In this document: piece after piece, positions 22,893 to 33,600 of the stretch
Layout of the letters: every line of letters starts with the position of its first letter
Position numbering within the stretch: position 1 is the stretch's first letter
From: Jejubacter sp036620675
Lineage (GTDB): Bacteria; Pseudomonadota; Gammaproteobacteria; Enterobacterales; Enterobacteriaceae
Assembly: GCA_036620675.1 (NCBI GenBank)
Contig: JAZHEE010000009.1
Strand: one strand, 5' to 3'
Length of the DNA stretch: 64,000 nt
Made by a program: the position numbers and the translations under genes
Notes under the pieces: generated by a model
What the model saw: only the letters and a program-made list of their open reading frames with translations
Database searches by the model: none
What the model was told of the DNA's origin: nothing

Positions 22893-24599
22893 ATGGGTCA
22901 GCCCTGTACGGCGGCGCTGAAATATAGCGCGGTTATTTATATCCTGCTGGCCTTCCAGGCAGCGGCCGCGCCGGATGAGCGTATATTCAATCAACAGCAG
23001 CAGCATCAACGCACCCAGCGCGAAGTCGAGGAAGAACAGCTCACGCCCCGGGCGCCGGATATTCATTTGCAGCAGGCGCTGCCGAATGCTGACGGCCCTT
23101 TCCCCGAAGAGTCCCCCTGTTTTACGTTAAAGCGTATTCGCCTTGCCGGTCGCGAGGCCTTCCCCCACTGGGTACCGCTCCAGCGCATTGCCGATGGCGG
23201 CGTGGGTCGCTGTCTGGGGGTTAACGGCATCAATCAGCTCATGGGGCGGATACAGAATCGCCTTATCGAACACGGCTGGGTGACTTCGCGCGTGCTGGCG
23301 CCGCAGCAGGATCTGCGTAGCGGCGAGTTGAAACTGACGCTGGTGCCTGGCCGCATTCGCCATGTCCGCTATGCCGATGGTTCTGATGCCCGCGCCCTGC
23401 TGTACAGCGCGATGCCGGCTCGTGAAGGGAAGCTGCTGGATCTGCGCGACATCGAGCAGGGGCTGGAAAATCTGCAGCGCCTGCCGGTGGTGGAAGCCAG
23501 CATGGAAATTGTGCCGGGGGATAAACCGGGTGAAAGCGACGTTGTTATTTCGCGTCGTCAGCAGCGGCTCTGGCACCTGAATGCCTGGCTTGATGATTCC
23601 GGTACCGAAAGCACCGGGCGCTATCAGGGGGGAGTGATGCTGGCGCTGGATAACCCTCTGGCGCTTAGCGATCTGCTGTATCTATCCGCGACCCATGATC
23701 TGGGCTTTAAGGGCGAAAAACAGACCAAAAGCCTGAGCGGCCACTATTCGGTGCCTTTTGGATACTGGCTGCTGGATATTAACGCCGGTAAATCAGACTA
23801 CGTTCAGACCGTGGCCGGGCAGGCCGGTGATATTCGCTATTCCGGTAAAAGCAAAAACCTGAACGCCGGGCTGAGCCGGGTGATTCAGCGCGGAAGCGCC
23901 AGTAAAACCACCCTGCGCTACGGCGTGCTGTGGCGTGAAACCCGCAACTTTATTAACGATACCGAAGTGGAAGTGCAACGTCGTCGCACCAGCGCCTGGC
24001 AACTGGGGCTTAATCACCGTCACTACATCGGCAACGCCACGCTGGATGGCGGCGTCACTTTTCAGCGCGGCGTCCGCTGGTTTGGCGCTATGCCCGCCTA
24101 TGAAGAGCAGCGCGAAGGTGATGATTACGCCACCGACAGGGCAAAAATACTGACCTGGAGCGCGGCGCTTAACTGGCCGTTCGCCATTGGCGAACAGCGT
24201 TTTCGCTGGCAGCTCAACTGGCTGCGCCAGACCTCCACCAAGCCGCTCACGCCTCAGGATCAGATCTCTATCGGCAACCGCTGGACGGTACGTGGATTTG
24301 ACGGAGAGCGCACGCTTAGCGCCAGCCATGGCTGGTATCTGCAAAACACGCTGGCCTGGCAGACGCCGGTGCCGCAGCAGGAGTTCTATCTGGGGGCCGA
24401 CTACGGGGAGGTGGGCGGCAGCAGCGATGGTTATGGCCTGATCGGCCGTCACCTGGCGGGGGCCGTCGCCGGGGTGCGCGGCAATATTGCGCCGCTGGGC
24501 ACCGGCTATGACCTGTTTGCCGGAATACCGCTGTCCAAACCTTCCGGTTTTAAAACCGATCCGGTGACGCTCGGCTTTAGCCTGAGCTGGCAATACTAG
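22893..24599 (+). CDS. cdiB: Two-partner secretion outer-membrane transporter CdiB
   Basis: A 568-residue ShlB/FhaC/HecB-family protein. It has a signal peptide to about residue 27, then an N-terminal Gln/Arg-rich helix (FNQQQQHQRTQREVEEEQL). POTRA domains span about 70-210 (CFTLKRIRLAG; GVGRCLGVNGINQLMGRIQNRLIEHGWVTSRV). A 16-strand-type barrel holds the family motif RWTVRGFDGE about residue 465 and a C-terminal strand ending SLSWQY. It exports the CdiA exoprotein across the outer membrane by recognising its N-terminal TPS domain. Its stop is about 45 bases before the cdiA start, so the two are cotranscribed. The AAGGAAG site supports ATG 22893. Confidence 0.94.
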   Translation: MGQPCTAALKYSAVIYILLAFQAAAAPDERIFNQQQQHQRTQREVEEEQLTPRAPDIHLQQALPNADGPFPEESPCFTLKRIRLAGREAFPHWVPLQRIADGGVGRCLGVNGINQLMGRIQNRLIEHGWVTSRVLAPQQDLRSGELKLTLVPGRIRHVRYADGSDARALLYSAMPAREGKLLDLRDIEQGLENLQRLPVVEASMEIVPGDKPGESDVVISRRQQRLWHLNAWLDDSGTESTGRYQGGVMLALDNPLALSDLLYLSATHDLGFKGEKQTKSLSGHYSVPFGYWLLDINAGKSDYVQTVAGQAGDIRYSGKSKNLNAGLSRVIQRGSASKTTLRYGVLWRETRNFINDTEVEVQRRRTSAWQLGLNHRHYIGNATLDGGVTFQRGVRWFGAMPAYEEQREGDDYATDRAKILTWSAALNWPFAIGEQRFRWQLNWLRQTSTKPLTPQDQISIGNRWTVRGFDGERTLSASHGWYLQNTLAWQTPVPQQEFYLGADYGEVGGSSDGYGLIGRHLAGAVAGVRGNIAPLGTGYDLFAGIPLSKPSGFKTDPVTLGFSLSWQY

Positions 24600-24645
24600 T
24601 TTTTTGCTCCTTACAGGAAGAGGCAGGGAGAGGCAGGGAGTCTGT

Positions 24646-27600
24646 ATGAATAAGTTATGTTATCGCATCGTCTTTAACCGCGCGCGTCGGATGCTGGTGG
24701 TGGTTTCCGAACTGGCCCGCGCTCACGGTGGCGCCTGTGGGCGCGGGCCTGGCCGTCGGGCGCTGAGTCTGTGCGCCAGCATTACCCCGCTTAGTTTCGC
24801 GCTGTGGGTGGCTTGCGGACTGGTCGGCGGCGCGCAGGCGGCGGGCATCGTCGCCGATAAAGGCGCTGCCGGGCATCAGCAGCCGACCGTCATCAATTCC
24901 GCCAACGGATTGCCGCAGGTGAATATTCAGACGCCGAACGATAAAGGCCTTTCCCATAATAAGTTCAGCCAGTTTGATGTGGACAAACGCGGGGCCATTC
25001 TTAATAACAGCAGCGTCAACACAAAGACCCAGCTTGCCGGCATGGTGGCGGCCAACCCCTGGCTGGCCAAAGGCGGGGCGAAAGTCATTCTGAATGAAGT
25101 CAACAGCCGCAATCCCAGCCAGTTAAACGGTTTTGTGGAAGTCGCCGGGAAAAAGGCCGATGTGATTATCGCGAACCCGGCGGGGATTACCTGTAGCGGG
25201 TGCGGCTTTATTAATGCTAACCGTTCCACCCTGACCACTGGCGCCAGCCGCATTGAAAACGGTCAGCTAAAGGGCTTTGACGTTGAGGGCGGGCAGATCC
25301 GCGTAGAAGGCGGCGGTATGAACGATCAGAGTGACTATACGCAGCTGATCGCCCGCTCTGTGACCGTGAACGCCCGGCTACAGGCCAATAATTTGCAGGT
25401 GACTACCGGGCGCAATCAGACCGACGCTGAGGGCAATGTTACCCGGGTGAAAGCGGATGACGGCCAGGATAAGCCCGCTTATGCGCTGGATGTGGCGGCG
25501 CTTGGCGGCATGTACGCCGGAAAAATCGCGCTGGTCGGCACCGAGCGCGGCGTTGGCGTGCGTAACGCCGGTGAAATTGGCGCAGGCGTTGGTGAGTTTA
25601 GCCTGAGCGCCGATGGCCAGTTAACCAACAGCGGTCGTATCAACAGTCAGGGAACGATGTCGGTCGCCGCCACCGATATGAATAACAGCGGGCAATTGCG
25701 AAGCCAGGGCGCGATGAAGCTGGATGCCAGCGGCGCGTTAACCCACAGCGGCGGCCTGCTGTCAGGCGGGAATGCGCAAATTAACGCATCACGCATCACG
25801 GCGACCCGGGAAAGCGTGATGGCGGCCGGCGTGGATGAACAGGGCAAAGCGAGCCGGGCGGGACGGCTTGCCCTGAACGCTGGCGGCCAGGTCAGCGCCA
25901 GAGGCAAGCTGCTGGCCCGGGATCGCATTAGCGCCGGGGGCGCTCAGCTTGATTTACAGGGCGCTCAGGCTCAGGCGGGCGATATCGACCTGAACGCGAA
26001 ACAGGGCGATATCGATACCCGAAACGCGCGGCTGGCGGCGAGCCAGACGCTTTCCGCCGCCAGTCATGGAACGCTTAATAACGACGGAGGCGCGCTTCAG
26101 GGCGCGCGCCTTGCGCTTTCGTCAGCGGGCATCAGCAACCGCCAGGGAAGCATTGCCCAGACCGGCGGCACAACGCTTGCGATTGATACCGGGCGGCTGG
26201 ATAACGATAGCGGCTCTCTGACCTCGGCCGGGGGAATGAGCCTTCGGGCCGATACGCTCAGTAACCTTCAGGGGCAGCTTGGCGCTTTCGCCGGGGATAT
26301 GCGTATCGCCGCCGGGGCATTGAATAACCGCCAGGGCAAAGTGATTTTGCAGGGCGATGGCGCGCTGGATCTTAGCGCGACGACGCTTTCCGGCGATAGC
26401 GGTACCCTGGTGAGCGATGGCGCTCTACGGATAGCGGCACTGACGCTACAGCTTAATAACGCCTGGACCCAGGGAAAGCAGGTAGAGATAACCGGGGACA
26501 CCCTGGCGCACCGCGGCGCAACGCTGCTTCAGAGCGGTAACGGGCTGGCCCGTCTGAGCCTGAGCGGCGGGCTGGATAACGCTGGCGGCAAGCTGCTCTC
26601 CCAGGGGGGACTCACGCTGTCGGGAACCACGCTGAACAACCAGCAGGGTACGGTGAACAGTGCCGCCGGGCCGCTTTCGATGACCTTTAGCGGCGAGGTG
26701 AACAACGCCGGGGGCGAGATTGCGGCGCGTCAGGCCAGCATCCGCAGCGCGGGCTTTATCAATCGACAGGGGCTGTTGCAGACCCAGGAGACGCTTACGC
26801 TTACCACCGACTCACAGGGGGTGGATAACAGCGATACCCTTGAGAGCGGCGGTATCCGTAGCGCGGGATACATGGTGATTCGCGGCGGCGCGGTGAATAA
26901 CAACGCGGGCCTGGTGGCGGCAGGAACCCTGGATGCCAGCGTCACCGGCTGGGATAACCAGAACGGCCAGACGGGCGCCGATCGCTGGCTGCGGCTGGAA
27001 AGCCGCACCCTGGATAACCGACAGGGACTGTTCAGCGCCGGAAGCGAACGGCTGGAACTGGCGATCGCAAACAGTGTGAATAATCAGCAGGGCGTACTGC
27101 AAAGCGCCGGTGCGCTGACGGTGGGCGGCGGCACGCTGGACAACGCCGGCGGCACGCTGCTGGCCGCCGATGGCGCGGCGACGCTGCGGCTTACGGGAAT
27201 GCTCAATAACCAGTCGGGGCGTATCGCCGCCCGTCAGGGCATCAGTCTGCAAAGCCAGACTCTGGATAACCGCCGGGGGACGCTTACCACGCCCGGCGGT
27301 TCGCTGACCGTGAACTCCACGGCCGCCGTCAACAATCAGGACGGCGTGATGGAGAGCAGCCTTAACCTGGCGCTTACGGCGGAAAGCCTGGATAACGGCG
27401 GGGGACGCCTGCTGGCGGCGGGCGGCGACGCCGCGCTCCAGCTTTCGGGGGCGTTGAACAACGCTTCCGGGCGGCTCAGCGCCGGGAAGGGGCTGACCGT
27501 TGACAGCGGCGCGCTGAATAACCGGGCCGGGCTTATCAGCGGCGAAAACCTGGACTTCAGAACGGCGGCGCTGGATAACAGCGCCGGTCTGATTCAGGCG

Positions 27601-30600
27601 AACCGAACTCTCAACCTGGACACCGGCGTCAGCGCGTTAAACAACGCAGACACCAACGGCAGCAGCACCGGGCTGCGCGCCGGAGAGTCGTTGACCCTTC
27701 GCAGCGGCGAGGTGGATAACCACAATGGACTTATTGCCGCCGCAAGTCTGGATGCGCGCGCTCACGGCTGGAACAACCGCCAGGGGCAGATAAACAGTCT
27801 GGATAATCTGCATCTGGAAGGTCAGTCACTGGATAATACCGGCGGCCAGCTGCAGGCCGCAGGCAGTATGGATGTAGCGCTTAACGGCGGACAGTTGATT
27901 AACCAGCAGGGGGTGATGCTGGCGAATAAGACCCTGAGCCTGGTGAGCGGGGGGCTGAATAACCAGAGCGGCACGCTTCAGGGCAATCAGACGCTGGCGC
28001 TGCGCGCGACCCAGGTTGATAACCGCAGCGGCAACCTGCTTTCCGGCGGCAGCCTGACGCTTAACGCCGCCAGCCTGGATAACCGGCTGGGGCGTCTGTT
28101 CGCACTGAGCCGCGGCGAGGCTGTCCTTTCCGGCAATCTCAATAACCAGCAGGGATTTATTAAGGCGAACGATGCCCTGACGCTCAATGCCGCAGCTATC
28201 GATAACCAGCAGACCCGAAGCCAGGGCAAGGGCATTGAGGCCGGCAGCCTGACCCTGAAGGCGGCAACGCTCAACAACCAGAACGGGGCGCTACGCGCCG
28301 CGATGCGGCTGGCCGCGGATATTCAGGCGGTACTTAATAACCGAAGCGGTCTGATCTCTTCGCAGCAGAGTCTGGAGCTGAAAGGAGCGCAGCTCGCGTT
28401 GCAGAACCAGGGCGGCGACCTGGCTTCCCAGGATAGCGCCACGATTCAGGCGGACAGCGTGACGGGCGTTGGCCATATCGCGGCGCAGCGTGCGCTGACG
28501 TTAACCACAAACCGGGCGCTGGTTCAGGATGGCAGCCTGGCGAGCAATGGCGATATCACCCTGAACGCCAGGGGCGGCCTGACCAACCGCGGCGAGATTA
28601 CGGCGCTGGGACTGCTGGCACTGACCGCGCCGCGCCTGGAAAACACCGCCGACGGCGAAATTAACGGTAATCAGACCCGCATTCGGGTTGATGAACTGCT
28701 GAATACCGGCCTGCTGGACGGCGGCGAGAACTGGATCACCGCAGGTCAATTGCACAACACCGGCACCGGTCGTATTTATGGCGATCGGCTGCTGATTGAT
28801 GCGCGTAGCCTGGTGAATGATAAAGACGCGACCAGCGGCAAAGCAGCGGTTATCGCGGGCCGTCAGCAGGTCACTATCGCTGCGGGCACGCTTGAAAACC
28901 GCGACCGGGCGATGATCTACAGCGACGGCGATATGGCGATTGGCGGCGCGCTTTCATCGGACGGCGTGCTTTCCGGGCTGGCGGCAAAAGTCCAGAACCT
29001 GAGCGCCGATATTGAAGCCATGGGGGCGTTAAGCCTGAGCGCCACGCAGATCGAAAATCGGGATCTTCATTTGCTGTTAAGCGATGAGCCTGTTCTGGTC
29101 TGGGTTTCCGATGAAGTGGATGAATTCCAGTACTGCGAAGGCGACGGCGACGGCGCCTGCTTTGGCGGTGACGGTAAGCGTTACACACTGGCGCCGGGCT
29201 GGGAGGGGCGCTACCGCTATGCCATCAATGCCGATGGCAGCAAAAACCCCGACGTCTATCTGAAGAAAGAGTCCGGTAACAGCAAACGCATCCGCTTTTA
29301 TATCAACGGGGTAGGTATCACCAAACACTACTACGAATACAAATATAAAACCTACGTCTATGAGACGCAGGTGGTCAGCAGCGATGCGGCGGTACTACGC
29401 AGCGGCAAGGATATGCGCCTTACCGGGAACACCCTGACCAATCAGGACAGTAAGATCGTGGCGGGCGGCACCCTGGCGGTTCAGGTGGCGAATCTGGACA
29501 ACCGGGAAACCCAGGGCGTGCGGCGCACCGAAGAGGTCGGCGACGCCATCTCTTACTATAAGGGCGGCGGCGACTGGAAAACGCGCGAACGCTGGGATGC
29601 GTACGACGGCAATAACCGCCAGGAAGCGCTGGGAATGGGGCTGATGACCATCCAGCAGCAGGCCGGGCGGGGAGCGGGCCAGAGCGTGGCGGGGCGCGAC
29701 CAGAACGGCGCGCGGGTAGACGCCGACGCCGTAACCAACGGCGTAGCGCCCGGCGGTCAGGCCAGTGGCAGCGGCACGGTATCGATCAATGGCGCTTCCG
29801 TTAGCGGCACCGGCGAACTTCAGGAGCCGCGTCCGGGGGGCATTACCGATATTCCGATCGACCTTCCCGGCACCGACAGCGAGCTGGTGGCGCGCAGCGT
29901 GGCGCCTGATACCCAACTTCCCGACAACAGCCTGTTTGTGGTGCACCCTGGCAGCGACAGCCGCTGGCTGGTCGAGACCGACAGCCGCTTTACCGACGGT
30001 AAAAAATGGCTTAGCAGTCAGGATATCTGGGGCGATCAGCTGCATAAGCGGCTGGGCGATGGCTACTATGAGCAGCGCCTGGTGCGCGACCAGTTGATGC
30101 AGGCGACCGGTTCGCGGTTCCTGCCGGGCATGAATGATGATAATGAGCAGTACAAATGGCTGCTGAATAACGGTAAGGCCTTTGCGGAAAAGTACGGGCT
30201 GACGCCCGGCGTGGCGCTGAGCCCGGAACAGATGGCGCTTCTGACCAGCGATATGGTCTGGATGGTGAATCAGACCGTCCGGCTACCGGACGGAAGCCAG
30301 GAGGTGGTGAGCGTTCCCCAGCTCTATGTGCGGGTTAAGGCGGGGGACTTAAGCGGCGGCGGCGCGCTGCTTTCCGGCGACCGGGTGCAGCTGGTGAGCC
30401 GCGGCGATGTGACCAACAGCGGCACCATCAGCGGGCGTGAGATGACGCAGATAAGCGCCGATAACCTGACCAACCAGGGCTTTGTGCAGGGCCGGTCGGT
30501 TACGGTGCTGGCGAACAACGATATTATCAACAGCGGCGGTACGCTGGTGGCCGGGGACAGTCTGACGCTTCAGGCGGGGCACGATATTATCAGCCGTACC

Positions 30601-33600
30601 GAAGGCGGCAGCGCGGGCACCGAAGCCTGGCTGGACCGCAGCGCCGGTATTTACGTGCAGAACGATAAAGGCGAGCTGACGCTGAAGGCGCTGAATGACA
30701 TCACCCTGACGGCCAGCGAGCTGATTAACCGGGGCCAGGAGAGTACGACGCAGATTATCGCCGGGCGCGATCTGAATCTGGATTCGCAGGGGCTGAGTCA
30801 TGCCACCGATTATACCCGTGACAGTAAGCGGTACGATCGCACGCTGACCACGCAGGAGGCGGGGAGCCGCATTGATGCAGGCGGGGTGCTTGCGATTGCC
30901 GCGGGCCGGGATATCAACGCCCGGGCGGCGGAGATAACCGCCGGGGCGGCGTTAACGGCGCAGGCCGGGCGTGATATTAATCTGACCAGCGGCGAAGCCA
31001 CTTTCGATCACGAAGGGCGCAGTAAATGGAGCAGTTCCGGTTTTCTGTCGAAGACGAAGCATGAGCTGTACGGCCACACTTCGCAGCGCGAAGCGCAGAG
31101 TACGACGGTGAGTGGCGAGCGCGTACAGATGCAGGCGGGGCGGGATCTGACGGTGCAGGGCAGCAATGTGGTGGGCACCGGGGATGTGCGGCTGGCGGCG
31201 GGGAATAACCTGACCCTGACCACGGTGGAAGAGGCGCAGCACGATACCCTGGTGAAGCAGAAGAAGAAATCGGGGCTGATGAGCACCGGGGGTCTCGGGT
31301 TTACGGTGGGCAGCCTGAGCCAGAAGGTCAGTACTGAAAGTGACAGTAATATTCAGAAGGGCAGCACCGTTGGCAGCAGCGGCGGGAATGTGTCGCTGAG
31401 CGCCGGGAATCTGGCCACGGTTCACGGCAGCGATGTGGTGGCGGGGCAGGATATCAGTATTACCGGTCGCGATGTGGCGATAACCGCGGCGCAGAACAGT
31501 CATACCGAGCTGACGAAGACCGAGACGAAGAGCAGCGGGCTGACGCTGGGGCTTTCGGGTTCGGTGGGCAGCGCGCTGAATACGGCGACGCAGCAGGCGC
31601 GGGCGGCGGGTAAGGAGGATGATGGCCGGCTGGCGGCGCTGAAGGGGACCCAGGCGGCGCTGACGGGTTATCAGGCAGTGCAGGCGGGCAGGCTGGCGGC
31701 GGTGTCGGACGATAAGAAGGACGGGAATACCGTTGGTGTGATGCTGAGCTATGGCAGTCAGAAGTCGACCTCGGAGAGCCGTCTTGAGCAGAAGAGTTCG
31801 TCGGGGAGTACGCTCACTGCCGGGCGGGATATGCAGATAACCGCCACCGGCCATAATGGCAACGGCGGTGACCTGGCGGTGCAGGGCAGCCAGCTGACGG
31901 CGGGGCGCGATATGGCGCTCACGGCGAACCGGGATATCAGTCTGAGTTCGGGGCAGAACAGCGAACGGCTGAGCGGCAGCAATAAGAGCAGCGGCGGCAG
32001 CGTGGGAGTGGGTATCGCGGTGGGCTCGGGCAGCGCCGGTTTTACGGTGTCGGCGAGCGTAAACCAGAGTCAGGGGCGCGAGAAGGGCAACGGTCTGACC
32101 CATACGGAGACCACGGTGGACGCGGGTCGCCTGGTGAGTATCAGCAGCGGGCGGGATACGCTGTTGCAGGGCGCCCAGGTGAGCGGTGAGTCGATAAAGG
32201 CGGACGTGGGCCGTAACCTGACGATGAAGAGCGAGCAGGACAGCGACCGCTATGATATGAAGCAGAGCGGCAGCAGCGCCGGCGCGAGCGTGACCTGGGG
32301 CGCGGGGGCCAGCGGCTCGGCGAGCGTGAGCGCCAGCCGTGACAAAATGCACAGCAATTTTGATTCGGTGCAGGAGCAGACGGGGCTGTTTGCGGGTAAG
32401 GGCGGCTTTGATGTGACGGTGGGCGAGCATACGCAGCTGGATGGTGCGGTGATAGCCTCGACAGCTTCTTCAGACAAAAATAAGCTGGATACCGGCACGC
32501 TGGGCTGGAGCGATATTCACAATCAGGCCGACTATCAGGTGGAGCACCAGAGCGCGGGGCTTTCCACGGGCGGTAGCGTGGGCGGTCAGTTTATTGGTAA
32601 CGCGGCGAGCAGCCTGCTGGTGGGGATGAACGGCGAGGGGCATGACAGCAGCACCACGCATGCCGCCGTCAGCGAGGGCGCGATAACCATCCGGGATAAG
32701 GAGAGTCAGCAGCAGGATATCGCCACGCTTTCCCGGGATACCGAACATGCGGCGAACGGTCTGAGTCCGATATTTGATAAGGAGAAGGAGCAGCAGCGGC
32801 TTCAGGAAGCGCAGCTTATCGGGGAGATAGGCCGCCAGGTGGGGGATATTGCGACGACGGAAGGGCAGATAGCCGGGATGAAGGCGAAGCAGGATCCGGC
32901 GGCGCTGGCAGAGGCGAAAGCGCAACTGGAGCGGGAAGGAAAACCGTTCAGCGATAAGGATGTGGCGGAGCGGGCCTACAACAATGTGATGCAGCAGTTC
33001 GGTACCGGAAGTGCGTTGCAGCAGGGTATTCAGGCGGCGACAGCGGCGGTGCAGGGTCTGGCGGGGGGGAATCTTGCTCAGGCCATCAGCGGCGCGTCGG
33101 CGCCGTATCTGGCGGAGCAGATACACAAGCTTGCGCCGGACGAGGCCAGCCGTGCGATGGCGCACGCGGTGGTGGGCGCGGTGACTTCCTGGGCTGCGGG
33201 TAACAGCGCGGCGGCGGGTGCTGCCGGAGCTGTGAGCGGTGAAGTGATGGCGCAACTGGTGATGGGGCAGCTGTATCCGGGTAAGAAGGTCAGTGAACTG
33301 ACGGAAACGGAGAAGCAGACCATCAGCACGCTGGGTACGCTGGCGGCAGGTCTTGCGGGTGGTCTTGCCGGAAACAGTACGGCGGATGCCGTGGCAGGGG
33401 CGCAGGCCGGGAAGAATTCGGCGGAAAATAACTATCTGAGCAATGCCCAGCAGGCTCAGAAGAAAGAAGAACTGGCAGCCTGCAAGAGCGCAGCTTGTAA
33501 AGCTCAGACGCAGGCGAAATGGACGGCGATCGACCTGGGCCAGGACGGCAGTTTTGCAGCAGGTATGGTCGCCGGGGTTCCAGCCGGGTTGTATGATGCC

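Noticed and set aside
30952..32430. Long minus-strand frame (492 codons) inside cdiA
   Set aside because: Arises from the strong GC bias of the FHA-2 repeats; the plus-strand frame is a clear CdiA and the antisense product is His/Arg/Ala-rich without domains.
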